A DNA stretch of 42,755 nucleotides from Deltaproteobacteria bacterium. Its GTDB lineage: Bacteria > Myxococcota_A > UBA796 > SXON01. Shown piece by piece: positions 8,071 to 17,045 of the stretch. The first letter of the stretch is position 1; each line of letters opens with the position of its first letter. The stretch spans positions 1-42,755 of the forward strand of contig CANKTH010000033.1 in the NCBI GenBank assembly GCA_947486185.1. Direction: 5' to 3'. Both the position numbers and the translations under genes were made by a program. The notes under the pieces are model-generated. The model worked only from the letters and a program-made list of their open reading frames with translations. It searched no databases and was not told where the DNA came from.

Positions 8071-9288
8071 TCAGAACGTGTGGTCAAACACGAAGTAAAT
8101 CCCCAGTGACGGGCGGATGTAGCTGTGGTTTTCCTGCCGTACCACGTCGGGTGACACCCCGACGTCGAGCCGTCCGACCAGCGTGGTGTCGAAGATCGCC
8201 CGGACGCCGGCCCCCAAGCCGTGGTGAAGCAGTGGAAATTCGGGATCAACCCAGGGGTCGCCAGGTTGGTGAACCAGGCCCGTGTCGTAGAAGGGCACCA
8301 GCTGCCATTCGAGCGATCGTTTGAGCGCGGTCATTGACGCGACGTCCACGCGGAGCTCCACGTTGGCCACCGCCTTGAACTTCCCATGGTAGCGACCATA
8401 CGACAGGCCCCGTACGGTCTCGTGACCGCCAAACCCCCCGACCGGGATGAGTCCACCCCACTGGACGAGGTCGTAGAAAGGCACCCTCCCAATCCGTTGT
8501 TCCGCTATCAATCGGCCCGCCAGTACCAGCCGATCGGCGAGGCTCTGGTAGGCACGCGCCGAGCCGAGCACGCCCACATACGCGGCGTCGTGTTGGCCCA
8601 CCGAAGCCTGGCCCGAGAGCTCCAACAACACGCCGCCCTCGGGGGTGACCTCAGGCTCACGCGTGTCGTAGAGCAGCCCCGCAAACACGGTGGCCGCAAG
8701 ACCCCCATCCATGCCAAAAGGTTGCTCTGCGGCGAGCAATGAAGGCTCGAAGGTGCGCACCACGCTGTACTTGAGATCGAGCGCCCCGAACACCAACCAC
8801 GGGCCCCAGAGCGGCGTGCGGAGCGTGAAGTGTGAGTACGGCTGAATCAGGGTATATCGATAATAGTCCTGGGAATTCCCCTCTTCCTGGGCCAACACCA
8901 CCTCATCGTCGAGCGGCGCCACATTACCCAGGCCCCAGTAGCCGTCGTGGTTCCACTGTCGCCATGCAAGATGTACGGTCACTCTATGTGGCCGTTCACC
9001 AACATAAGGCAGATCCAAACGAAAGCGGTGATGATGGTATCCCCGAAGGGTCGCAAAACCCTGGAACACATACGAGGCCTGGTACGGGCTCCACGCGGCA
9101 CCGACCCGGGTGAGCTCCACTCGCGCGCCAAATCCGAGGCCGTCGTCGGTGTCGAACCCGATATTGGGGAGCGCGATGACGTGGGTCTCGGCCTCCGCGT
9201 CGCTCAGGTCGTGCATCGGCGAATCGGCGTCGGCGGGGAGATCCGCCGCAAACGCCCGAGACAGCAGCAGGATCAGATGTGTGAGCAC
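8071..9288 (-). CDS. Omp85/BamA-type outer membrane beta-barrel protein
   Basis: 405 residues with a signal peptide (MLTHLILLLSRAFAADL) and then a 'surface antigen' barrel made of alternating strands. The loop-6 type motif FGGHETVRGLSYGRYHGK, containing the hallmark RG, is present, and the chain ends in the aromatic FVFDHTF expected for barrel recognition. No POTRA repeats are visible between the signal and the barrel, so this is a POTRA-poor member, closer to barrel-only D15 proteins than to BamA. Start is GTG. The gene overlaps the end of lpd by 16 bases, which makes it the last gene of the pyruvate dehydrogenase operon. Confidence 0.85.
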   Translation of the reverse strand: MLTHLILLLSRAFAADLPADADSPMHDLSDAEAETHVIALPNIGFDTDDGLGFGARVELTRVGAAWSPYQASYVFQGFATLRGYHHHRFRLDLPYVGERPHRVTVHLAWRQWNHDGYWGLGNVAPLDDEVVLAQEEGNSQDYYRYTLIQPYSHFTLRTPLWGPWLVFGALDLKYSVVRTFEPSLLAAEQPFGMDGGLAATVFAGLLYDTREPEVTPEGGVLLELSGQASVGQHDAAYVGVLGSARAYQSLADRLVLAGRLIAEQRIGRVPFYDLVQWGGLIPVGGFGGHETVRGLSYGRYHGKFKAVANVELRVDVASMTALKRSLEWQLVPFYDTGLVHQPGDPWVDPEFPLLHHGLGAGVRAIFDTTLVGRLDVGVSPDVVRQENHSYIRPSLGIYFVFDHTF

Positions 9289-10673
9289 TGCCCGATCGCG
9301 ACCGCGACCGCCTCGTACATCGCCTCGGAGAGCGTCGGGTGCGCGTGGACCGTGTGTAAGAAGTGTTCAGCGGTGACCTCGGCCGAGCGCGCCATCACGA
9401 AGTCGGGGAGCAGCTCGGCGACATCGTGACCGATGAGGTGAGCACCCAGGATCTCCCCATATTTTTTGCCGACCAGCACCTTGACCATCCCGCCAGTGTG
9501 GCCCGAGCCGCGTGCTTTGCCGTTCGCTGCGAACGGGAAGCGCCCCACCGTGAACTCCAGCCCACGCTCCGAGGCCATCGCCTCGGTAAGACCGACCGAA
9601 GCCACCTGAGGCTGACAGTAGGTGGCCGCTGGCATGTTGGCATAGTCTACGTCGGCAGCGTGTTTCCCGGCGATACGGTCGATACACACGTGCGCCTCGG
9701 CGTAGGCGGTGTGCGCCAGGGCGGGAGGGCCAGCGACATCACCGACCACATAGATCCCGGGGATGGAGGTACGGAAGGAGCTGTCATGCTCCACAAATCC
9801 GCCACGACTGAGCTTCACGCCCACGGCTTCGAGCCCCAACCCTTCGGTGTTCGGGGTGATCCCCAACGCAAGCAGACAACGTTCGGCTTCGAGCACGACG
9901 CCGTCTTTGAGCACCACCTTCACGCCATCGCCGTGCGCCTCGACACGTTCGCAAAAAGCGCCGGTTTTCAGCGTGATACCCTGGCGGGCGAACGCCCGAC
10001 CGAGCTCCGCGCTGATCTCCACGTCTTCGAGGGGGGCGATACGGTCCACGCCCTCAACGAGGGTGACCTTGGTGCCAAAAGCGTTGTAGAAGTATGCGAA
10101 CTCGCAGCCAATCGCGCCAGACCCGAGGATCACGACCGACGCCGGCTGTGTCGGGTTGGCGATCGCCTCCCGGTAGGTCAGAATGCGCTGTCCGTCCGGC
10201 ACCATGCCCGGAAAACTCCGCGCCCGAGCTCCTGTTGCCAGGATGATGTGCCGCGCGTGGACCACCTGATCGCCGCTCTGGGCGACCACCCGCACGCGGC
10301 CGGGCTCCGCGCCGGGCGCCGCCTCGATGCTCGCGGTGCCAGAGAGGTGCGTGACCCCGTACTTCTTGAAGAGGAACTGTACACCCTTCTCGGACTGGGT
10401 GGCGATCTTCCGACTCCGGGCGATCACCTTGGCAAAGTCGTGGGTCACCTCGCCGATTGAGAAGCCGAAGTCCTGGACCTCCTCCTTCAAGAAGATCGCG
10501 TGCTCGGCCGCTTTGAGCAGCGCCTTCGAGGGGATGCAGCCCCAGTTCAGGCAAACGCCACCCAGCTTCTCCTTCTCGATACACACCGCCCGAAGGCCGT
10601 TCTGTTGGGCACGGATCGCGGCGACATAACCACCGGGGCCGGAGCCAATCACCGCGACGTCAAACACGTCCAT
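9273..10673 (-). CDS. lpdA: dihydrolipoyl dehydrogenase (E3)
   Basis: 466 residues from the ATG at 10673. A GTG sits one codon upstream. It re-oxidises dihydrolipoyl groups with FAD and NAD+. Visible motifs are the FAD-binding VIGSGPGGYVAAIRA, the redox disulfide Cys41/Cys46 in GGVCLNWGCIPSK, the NAD-binding VILGSGAIGCEFAYFY, and the C-terminal catalytic HAHPTLSEAMYEA. The start overlaps the E2 stop (ATGA). It may also serve other 2-oxoacid dehydrogenases or glycine cleavage; none is encoded here. Confidence 0.96.
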   Translation of the reverse strand: MDVFDVAVIGSGPGGYVAAIRAQQNGLRAVCIEKEKLGGVCLNWGCIPSKALLKAAEHAIFLKEEVQDFGFSIGEVTHDFAKVIARSRKIATQSEKGVQFLFKKYGVTHLSGTASIEAAPGAEPGRVRVVAQSGDQVVHARHIILATGARARSFPGMVPDGQRILTYREAIANPTQPASVVILGSGAIGCEFAYFYNAFGTKVTLVEGVDRIAPLEDVEISAELGRAFARQGITLKTGAFCERVEAHGDGVKVVLKDGVVLEAERCLLALGITPNTEGLGLEAVGVKLSRGGFVEHDSSFRTSIPGIYVVGDVAGPPALAHTAYAEAHVCIDRIAGKHAADVDYANMPAATYCQPQVASVGLTEAMASERGLEFTVGRFPFAANGKARGSGHTGGMVKVLVGKKYGEILGAHLIGHDVAELLPDFVMARSAEVTAEHFLHTVHAHPTLSEAMYEAVAVAIGQCSHI

Positions 10674-12004
10674 CACAGCACCAATAGCGCAGGAGCTTCG
10701 ATGTAGCTCCGTAAAGCCTGGAGGAAGCGGGCGCCCAGCGCGCCGTCCACGACCCGATGGTCACAGGTCAGCGTCGCCTTCATCCGCCAGCCTGGCACCA
10801 CCGCCCCGCCGACCACCACCGGCACCTGAAGCACCGCGCCCAACGCCAGGATCGCCGCTTCGGGCGGGTTGAGGATCGCAGTGAAGTGCTCGATATCGAG
10901 CATGCCCAGGTTGGAGATCGTGAAGCTGCCTCCCGTGTACTCAGAAGGATCGAGCTTGCCTTCTTTGGCGCGGGCTGCGAGCGCGCGGATCTCGGTGTTG
11001 ATCTCCCCGACCCGCTTCTGATCGGCGTTACGCAGGATCGGCGTGATGAGCCCTTCGGGCAGCGCGACCGCCACCCCGATGTCGACGCTGCCGCGCCGTA
11101 GGATGGTGTCGCCCATCCAGGCCGCGTTCACCTCCGGCACATCCCGGAGCGCCTGGGCGACCGCCTTGATGATCAGGTCGTTGTAGGTGATCTTCTGGCC
11201 CCGGCCGCCCGCGAGCTCCTTCAGCGCCACGAGGCCGGCGGCGTCGAAATTGACGGTCAGGTAGAACACCGGGACCGCCTGGTGTACCTCGGTCAGCCGC
11301 TTGGCGATGGTCTTCCGCATCTGCGTGACCCGTACCGGCTGGTCGGCCCGACCGGAGTCAGCCGACGGCGCAACCGTCGGGGTTGCGGCGGCTTTTTCAA
11401 CGTCTGCCGCGACGATCCGGCCACCCGGGCCGCTGCCGCCGACCCGGCTCAGCTCCACGCCGGACGAAGCGGCGATAGCCCGTGCTAACGGACTGGCTAC
11501 GATCCGCCGACCCGCTACACGGTAGCGACCCCGGGGCTCCATCACCGACTCGTCCAGGGTTTTGCCCATCCAGCTGGGCGCAGGCACCGTACCGGCCTCC
11601 GGCGCCGCCGCGGGCGGGCCCCCAGGAGGCGAAGGCGGAGGGGCGACCGGAGCAGGCGCCGCCGCCGGAGCGCTCGAGGCGGGCTCTATTGGCGCGGCAG
11701 CTGCCGGTGCGCCCGTATTGGACTTCGACGCGACGTACTCGGCTAGGAGCGCGCTCACGTCGTCGCCCGCCGCGCCGAGGATCGCGATCGGCGCGCCCGC
11801 GGGCACCTCCGCGCCTTCGGCCACGAGGTGCTTGAGCATCACCGCTTTGTCGAACACCTCGATGTCCATCGTCGCCTTGTCGGTCTCCACCTGCGCGATC
11901 ACAGACTGCGGCCGAAGCTCGGCGCCCTCGGGAGCGACCCAACGCGCCACTACGCCCACGGTCATGGTCGGCGAGGCCTGCGGCATCACAAAAAATTGGG
12001 CCAT
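10673..12004 (-). CDS. pdhC: dihydrolipoamide acetyltransferase, E2 of pyruvate dehydrogenase
   Basis: 443 residues. One lipoyl domain (residues 1-80) has the lipoylated Lys43 in VETDKATMDIE. A long Ala/Pro linker follows, then the peripheral subunit-binding domain (about 165-205, ASPLARAIAASSGVELSRV) and the catalytic acyltransferase domain with DHRVVDG at 415-421. I chose the ATG at 12004 because GGAGGT lies just upstream; a GTG at 12010 is also in frame and overlaps the E1-beta stop. It forms the core of the complex with the flanking E1 and E3 genes. Confidence 0.94.
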   Translation of the reverse strand: MAQFFVMPQASPTMTVGVVARWVAPEGAELRPQSVIAQVETDKATMDIEVFDKAVMLKHLVAEGAEVPAGAPIAILGAAGDDVSALLAEYVASKSNTGAPAAAAPIEPASSAPAAAPAPVAPPPSPPGGPPAAAPEAGTVPAPSWMGKTLDESVMEPRGRYRVAGRRIVASPLARAIAASSGVELSRVGGSGPGGRIVAADVEKAAATPTVAPSADSGRADQPVRVTQMRKTIAKRLTEVHQAVPVFYLTVNFDAAGLVALKELAGGRGQKITYNDLIIKAVAQALRDVPEVNAAWMGDTILRRGSVDIGVAVALPEGLITPILRNADQKRVGEINTEIRALAARAKEGKLDPSEYTGGSFTISNLGMLDIEHFTAILNPPEAAILALGAVLQVPVVVGGAVVPGWRMKATLTCDHRVVDGALGARFLQALRSYIEAPALLVL

Positions 12005-12006
12005 GC

Positions 12007-12984
12007 TCACCTCCCCATGACGAGCTTGACTGTTTCAACCACGCGCTCTGCGGTGATGATCACCGCCTTCTCGAGCACGGTGGCATAAGGCTGCGGCACG
12101 TCACGGTTGGTGACCCGCAACACTGGCGCGTCCAACAGGTCGAAGCAGCTCTCTTGGATCCGAGTGATGATCTCTGCCGCGACCCCGGCGAAGGGGAAGC
12201 CCTCCTGCACCACGACCGCCCGGTGCGTACGCGCGACCGCGGCGAAGATCGCGTCGTGGTCCAGGGGCCGAATGCTCCGGATATCGAGGACCATCGCTGA
12301 AATTCCGTCCGCCTTGAGGCTCTCCGCCGCCTTCAGGCAGGTGTGTACATGTTTGCCCCAGACGACGATGACCACATCGTCCCCCTGCCGTTTGATGTCC
12401 GCCTTGCCGAAGGGGATCAGGTACTCCTCGTCGGGAACCTCCCCCTTGAAGCCGTACATCAGCTCGCTCTCCAGGAAGATGACCGGATTGTCGTCCCGGA
12501 TCGCCGTCTTCAGGAGCCCCTTTGCATCGTAAGGCGTGCTGGGCGACACGACCTTCAGGCCTGGAAAGTGGGCGTAGAGGCTCTCTACCGCGGTGGAGTG
12601 TTGGGAGGCGAGGTTCTCCGCGTGACCATTGGGCCCACGGAACACGATCGGCAGCCGGTACTGGCCCGCGCTCATCTGGTAGATCCGGGCGGCGGAGTTC
12701 ACCACCTGATCGTAGGCGACAAGGCTGAAGTTGAAGGTCATGAACTCAACGATTGGCCGCATCCCGGCCATCGCCGCCCCCACCGCGAGCCCGGTAAAAC
12801 CATTCTCGGCGATCGGGGTGTCCACGATCCGATCAGGGCCAAACTCAGCGAGCATACCTTGGGAGACCTTGTAGGCCCCATCGTAGAGGGCGACCTCTTC
12901 ACCCATAAGGAATATCGTAGGGTCGCGACGCATTTCTTCCGCCATCGCCTGGCGGATCGCTTCGCGCATCGGGATCATCGGCAT
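12007..12984 (-). CDS. pdhB: pyruvate dehydrogenase E1 component, beta subunit
   Basis: 325 residues, the usual length for this subunit. Recognisable blocks are MREAIRQAMAEEM, FLMGEEVALYDGAYKVS, IAENGFTGLAVGAAMAG and FNFSLVAYDQVVNSAA, and the C-terminal transketolase-type domain around SIRPLDHDAI. I chose the ATG at 12984 because it follows the E1-alpha stop directly and has GGTGA upstream; the frame stays open further upstream but that part overlaps pdhA. With the alpha subunit it decarboxylates pyruvate and acetylates the E2 lipoyl group. Confidence 0.94.
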   Translation of the reverse strand: MPMIPMREAIRQAMAEEMRRDPTIFLMGEEVALYDGAYKVSQGMLAEFGPDRIVDTPIAENGFTGLAVGAAMAGMRPIVEFMTFNFSLVAYDQVVNSAARIYQMSAGQYRLPIVFRGPNGHAENLASQHSTAVESLYAHFPGLKVVSPSTPYDAKGLLKTAIRDDNPVIFLESELMYGFKGEVPDEEYLIPFGKADIKRQGDDVVIVVWGKHVHTCLKAAESLKADGISAMVLDIRSIRPLDHDAIFAAVARTHRAVVVQEGFPFAGVAAEIITRIQESCFDLLDAPVLRVTNRDVPQPYATVLEKAVIITAERVVETVKLVMGR

Positions 12985-12988
12985 CCGT

Positions 12989-13981
12989 TCACCGGGGAGA
13001 GACGTAGGTGTAGTCGTAGAGGTTCTCAACCGAAGGTTCGGGAGAGCTGTCAGCAAAATGGGCCGCGTCATCGGCCTCGGCATCCGCGCGCGCCCGCAGC
13101 GCCTCAATCTCGGCGTCACTCACGCCAAAATCATCCTTCAACCTCTGCTCTGTGATCAGGAGCGGATCGGACTTCTTCTTCTCTTCCAGCTCGCCATCTT
13201 TGCGGTAGCGGGCAGGATCCGACATGGAGTGGCCGCGGTAGCGATAGGTCACGATCTCGAGCAACACTGGGCCCACGCCGGATCGTGCATGGTGTAACGC
13301 CGCTCCGACACGTTCACGCACCGTCTCGACGTCGAAACCATCAAACTGTTCGTGAGCCATGCCAACCCCTGCTCCGCGCAGGTACAGGTCTGTCACAGCG
13401 GACTGCCGCTCCAGCGACGTTCCCATCGCGTAGAAGTTGTTCTCGATGATAAAGACCACCGGCAGCTTGTAGAGCTGCGCCAGGCACAAGCCCTCGAAAA
13501 ATGCGCCTTGATGGGTCGCTCCGTCCCCGAAGAAACAGACAGCTACGTCCTGCGTACCGAGACGCTTGAGCGCCCAGGCTACGCCGGTCGCGATCGGCAC
13601 TTGGGCGCCGACGATCCCATAGCCGCCCATGAAGTGGACCGATGCGTCAAAAATGTGCATCGATCCGCCAAGACCGTTGGAGGCTCCGGTGGCCTTTCCG
13701 TACAGCTCGGCCATCATCTTCCGGGGTGATACCCCCTTGGCCACGGCCTGACCGTGCTCCCGATAGCCGGTGATCCACCGGTCCGAGGAGCGGCACGCTG
13801 CTGCGACGCCCACCGCCACGGACTCCTGTCCGATGTAGAGATGGCAAAATCCGAGGATCTTTCTCTGAGTATAGGCTCGAGCCGCGAGCTCCTCGACCCT
13901 CCGGATGAGATACATCTGGTGATAGAGGCGAGCGAGCTCGTCCCGGTCGACCACGCGCTGCTCAGGATCGGGGGCTAACAT
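12989..13981 (-). CDS. pdhA: pyruvate dehydrogenase E1 component, alpha subunit
   Basis: 330 residues with the thiamine diphosphate motif starting at GDGATHQGAFFEG (residues 152-164) and ending at ENN (180-182). The loop YRYRGHSMSDPARYR matches the region around the phosphorylation loop of E1-alpha proteins. AAGGAG lies 9 bases before the ATG. It is the first gene of pdhA-pdhB-pdhC-lpd-omp. A related specificity (acetoin or branched-chain 2-oxoacids) cannot be ruled out from sequence reading alone, but GGSMHIFDASVHFMGGYGIVG is typical of pyruvate enzymes. Confidence 0.93.
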   Translation of the reverse strand: MLAPDPEQRVVDRDELARLYHQMYLIRRVEELAARAYTQRKILGFCHLYIGQESVAVGVAAACRSSDRWITGYREHGQAVAKGVSPRKMMAELYGKATGASNGLGGSMHIFDASVHFMGGYGIVGAQVPIATGVAWALKRLGTQDVAVCFFGDGATHQGAFFEGLCLAQLYKLPVVFIIENNFYAMGTSLERQSAVTDLYLRGAGVGMAHEQFDGFDVETVRERVGAALHHARSGVGPVLLEIVTYRYRGHSMSDPARYRKDGELEEKKKSDPLLITEQRLKDDFGVSDAEIEALRARADAEADDAAHFADSSPEPSVENLYDYTYVSPR

Positions 13982-14117
13982 CGACGCACACTCCTTGGGG
14001 CACGAAGCCTATCGCGCGGACGCGCTCACTGGGAACGTCAAAGTGCCGGCGAGCCAGTTTGGCTGACCGATGTGCCGGCCATGCGCGGACGGCTACGGCT
14101 CGCTATGTTTGTGGTCT

Positions 14118-16325
14118 ATGTCGAGCCGCACCGGCGCGGATCCTGCCGACCGCTTTCACCTGGTCGATCACCTCGCTTCGGGCGGCATGGCGGATGTGTT
14201 CCTCGCCGTGGAGACCGGCGCCGCCGGCTTTTCGCGTCTCGTCGTTCTCAAGCGTCTACGTGTACATCTCGCGTCCGACCCCTCGATGGTGGAGATGTTT
14301 TTACGCGAGGCCCGACTGGTGGCCCGACTGGACCACCCCAACATCGTCAAGGTCCACGAGCTGGGAGAGATCGGCGATGCCTGGTATCTATCCCTGGAGT
14401 ACGTAGCGGGCGTGACGCTGCGTGACGTCATGCACGAAGCGACGCGACGCGGTGCCCACGTTCCTTTTGATGTAGTCGTTCAGCTGCTGAGTCAGGCCTG
14501 CTCCGGAGCGCACGCGGCGCACGAGCTCCCCGACGGGGATGGCCGCCCCATCGGTCTGGTTCATCGGGATATTTCGCCGGACAACCTGATGATCACCGCA
14601 GAGGGGCACCTCAAGCTCCTCGATTTTGGCATCGCCAAGGTGCTGGAGGAGGGGGACACCACCCGCGCGGGCATGCTCAAGGGAAAAGTGAACTACATGG
14701 CGCCGGAGCAGGCGCAGCAGCTCGCGGTGGATCGGCGCTCCGACGTGTTCAGCCTCGGTGTGGTGCTCTGGGAGGCGCTGACCACGCAGCGCCTTTTTCG
14801 ACGTGATACCGAATTCGCCAGCATGCACGCGGTTATTACCGGCATGCTCCTGGAGATGGATGACTTCCGCGTCGACGTCCCGCGCGGGCTACGCGCCGTA
14901 GCGCTCAAAGCGCTGTCGCTCTCGCCCGACGATCGTTACCCGACCGTCGACGCCATGCGACGCGCTCTGGAAGAGGCGGCTTTTGCGGCTGGTATCCATT
15001 TTTCGCATGACAAGACGGCCGCCTGGGTGGTGAATATGTTGGGCCCAGAGATGGATCGACGCGCCCGCCGGATCCGCGAGCGGGTCGAACGAGTGAACCG
15101 GGGGGAGGCCGTCCCGCTAGGCTCCGGAACTTCCGTGCCTTCTTTCTCTTCTATCGACCCGAGTCGCCTCCGCCCTCCCGAGCCGTTCACCAGCGAGAGT
15201 CAGCCACGTATCGCCGCTGGTCCCGCCACTCCTACGGCCTCATTGACCGCGTCACCTACAGGCCTGTCGACAGCGTCGCTCTCGGCATCATCGGCGGTGT
15301 CGTCGACAACATCACCCCCATTCGCCCCCTCGTCGGCGCCGTCGTTCCCCCCGCACGCGGCGGAATCCCCGGCGCCCACCCCTGGGACGAGCTGGACCCC
15401 CTGGCTCATCGGCGCCGTGGTGATCATGCTGATCGGCGCGACCAGCGTCGGCATGCTCGGCGCCGGCGCCGCGGCCGCGTGGATGTACCAGGAAGCGCCG
15501 AAGGGGCCGGCCCTGCTCGTCGGCCTGCCTCCGGTCATGGACGCGTCCGTGTACCTCGCTGCACACGAGCCCGCTCGTGTTTTCCTAGAAGAAAGCCTGG
15601 ATCGCCCTGTCACATTCAGCCTCACCACCAGCTATGACGCGCTGGGTGACGCTTTGCTCGCCAACGCCGTCGGGTACGCGCTCATGCCGCCGACCCTTTA
15701 TTTGAAGACCCAGGCGAAGGACCCCGCTGTACGCGCTCTGGTCATCAAGCAGGTCGATGGGGTGAGCGGCAGCGACGGGGTGCTCTTGACGCGCTCCGAG
15801 CTCCTGCTCAAGAGCCCGGCTGATCTGGCCGGTCGCAGCGTCTGCTATACCGACCCCTCGTCGACCAGCGGCTACATTCTGCCTCGCGCCGCGATGCGCC
15901 TCGCGGGGGTCAACCCCGATCTTGACCTCGGAGGAAGTACTTTTTCGGGCAACCACATCCAGGCGATGCGCGACCTCGCTTCCGGGCGGTGTGACGCGGC
16001 CGGCACCTACTCGGCCGGCTGGTTGGCGGCCTCCCGGACGGAGACCAGCATCGCCGCCCTACAGGTGTTCGCCGTGACCGGACGTGCCCCACAGGACGCG
16101 CTCGTTGCCGGCCCATCGATCTCAGAGGAGGAAGCAGAGGCGGTGCGTGTCGCCTTGCTTTCGTGGCGGCCAACCTCCAACCCGGTCAACGCGGTGGAGC
16201 GCATCACCGGCTTTGGCGTGAGCGACGACGCTGCTTATGGGCCGCTCCGCGACGCGCTGATCGCCGAAGGGGTGCTCCCGCCGCCACTCCCGGTGAGTCC
16301 GGTCAAAAAATCCAAGAACAAGTAG
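14118..16325 (+). CDS. transmembrane Ser/Thr protein kinase fused to a PhnD-like periplasmic binding domain
   Basis: 735 residues from the ATG at 14118 (an upstream in-frame start at 14070 is less protein-like). Residues 13-290 are a Hanks-type kinase: G-loop ASGGMADVFLA, ATP lysine Lys45, catalytic loop HRDISPDN (Asp151), DFG at 169-171, and GKVNYMAPEQ. A Ser/Thr/Pro-rich linker (about 340-425) leads to one membrane span at 427-456. Residues 466-720 resemble phosphate/phosphonate-binding PhnD proteins (PF12974-type): TTSYDALGDALLANAVGYALMPP in two parts, LKSPADLAGRSVCYTDPSSTSGY, STFSGNHIQAM and SGRCDAAGTY. The binding domain would face the periplasm and could act as the ligand sensor. It is divergent from pdhA and convergent with the ImuA-like gene. 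Confidence 0.9.
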   Translation: MSSRTGADPADRFHLVDHLASGGMADVFLAVETGAAGFSRLVVLKRLRVHLASDPSMVEMFLREARLVARLDHPNIVKVHELGEIGDAWYLSLEYVAGVTLRDVMHEATRRGAHVPFDVVVQLLSQACSGAHAAHELPDGDGRPIGLVHRDISPDNLMITAEGHLKLLDFGIAKVLEEGDTTRAGMLKGKVNYMAPEQAQQLAVDRRSDVFSLGVVLWEALTTQRLFRRDTEFASMHAVITGMLLEMDDFRVDVPRGLRAVALKALSLSPDDRYPTVDAMRRALEEAAFAAGIHFSHDKTAAWVVNMLGPEMDRRARRIRERVERVNRGEAVPLGSGTSVPSFSSIDPSRLRPPEPFTSESQPRIAAGPATPTASLTASPTGLSTASLSASSAVSSTTSPPFAPSSAPSFPPHAAESPAPTPGTSWTPWLIGAVVIMLIGATSVGMLGAGAAAAWMYQEAPKGPALLVGLPPVMDASVYLAAHEPARVFLEESLDRPVTFSLTTSYDALGDALLANAVGYALMPPTLYLKTQAKDPAVRALVIKQVDGVSGSDGVLLTRSELLLKSPADLAGRSVCYTDPSSTSGYILPRAAMRLAGVNPDLDLGGSTFSGNHIQAMRDLASGRCDAAGTYSAGWLAASRTETSIAALQVFAVTGRAPQDALVAGPSISEEEAEAVRVALLSWRPTSNPVNAVERITGFGVSDDAAYGPLRDALIAEGVLPPPLPVSPVKKSKNK

Positions 16326-16327
16326 AA

Positions 16328-16915
16328 CTATCCTCCCCGGAGGATTCGTCGACGCTCACCTTCATGCCCTGACCGACTGCGCGTACACCAGAGCTCGTCC
16401 TGTCGGAGCTCCAACCGTAACGCCACCGAAAGATCCGGATCCGGCGACTCATTGACCAGAAAGACGAGGCACCGTGAAGCCTCTACCGCACGAACGAGCC
16501 GCACAGCGCCTGCCCGGCCTGGGCGTGAGAGTCCGAGCAACAAAACCGCCTCCAAAGCGCCGGAACGAACGATCTGTTCGGCCGCCCAGCCAGCCCTCCC
16601 TGCTGGCGGCCGCACCAACAGCACCTGGTTGTTGCACAGACCGGCTCCGGGCGGGTAGAAGATTCCGCCAGGATCTACAACGGCGATTGGCCTCCCCTGT
16701 GCGGTGAGCTCGACCAGGAGCGGGGTGACAAGGCCAAGCCGCACGGTGCCAGGCGCACCCACCAGCTCGACCAGGCCCTGCGACGGCCAGCCGCCGAGCC
16801 AGGTGTCCAACAGACCGAGCCCAGTGGAGCGCCGCTCCAAGGTACGGAGGGGCGTCTGGCCCAGGCGGGCCCGTAAAGCAGTGAGAGTTTCGGCACGGGT
16901 GAGCGCGGCGCTCAT
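16328..16915 (-). CDS. ImuA/RecA-like protein with a degenerate P-loop
   Basis: 195 residues. The pattern fits ImuA/SulA-type RecA relatives: LDTWLGGWPSQGLVELVGAPG, then TPLLVELTAQGRPIAVVDPGGIFYPPGAG, LLVRPPAGRAGWAAEQIVRSGALEAVLL, and a C-terminal strand pair SVALRLELRQ. The Walker A position reads GAPGTVRLG and lacks the GKT, so ATP binding is doubtful. ImuA normally sits beside imuB and dnaE2 in a mutagenic translesion cassette; neither is here. A LexA-like palindrome lies 30 bases upstream. Its stop is 2 bases from that of the convergent kinase. Confidence 0.62.
   Translation of the reverse strand: MSAALTRAETLTALRARLGQTPLRTLERRSTGLGLLDTWLGGWPSQGLVELVGAPGTVRLGLVTPLLVELTAQGRPIAVVDPGGIFYPPGAGLCNNQVLLVRPPAGRAGWAAEQIVRSGALEAVLLLGLSRPGRAGAVRLVRAVEASRCLVFLVNESPDPDLSVALRLELRQDELWCTRSRSGHEGERRRILRGG
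16330..16345. terminator. symmetrical hairpin between convergent genes
   Basis: A perfect 7-bp inverted repeat (ATCCTCC and GGAGGAT) with a 2-base centre lies where the kinase and ImuA-like genes converge. It includes the last codons and stop of the ImuA-like gene. It could slow or end transcription from both sides, but the loop is too tight for a standard hairpin as written, and there is only a weak T-rich tail. Confidence 0.28.
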
Positions 16916-16944
16916 CGGCCACAGTTATCCCCGCCGTCACGAAG

Positions 16945-16960
16945 CTGCAAGGATGTACAG
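16945..16960 (-). promoter_or_regulatory. LexA-like (SOS) box upstream of the ImuA-like gene
   Basis: On the coding strand the 16-mer reads CTGTACATCCTTGCAG. This is CTGT, 8 bases, then GCAG, one mismatch from the gammaproteobacterial LexA consensus CTGT-N8-ACAG. It ends about 30 bases before the ATG at 16915, a sensible operator position. LexA motifs differ between phyla, so the assignment is tentative. Confidence 0.3.
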
Positions 16961-17045
16961 GTATGGCCCATCACTACGAGGTCCGCCAGGGGAGAGGCGC
17001 TTGATACACGGCGCCAGGCGTGGATACACTACCAACGAGGTGAAG

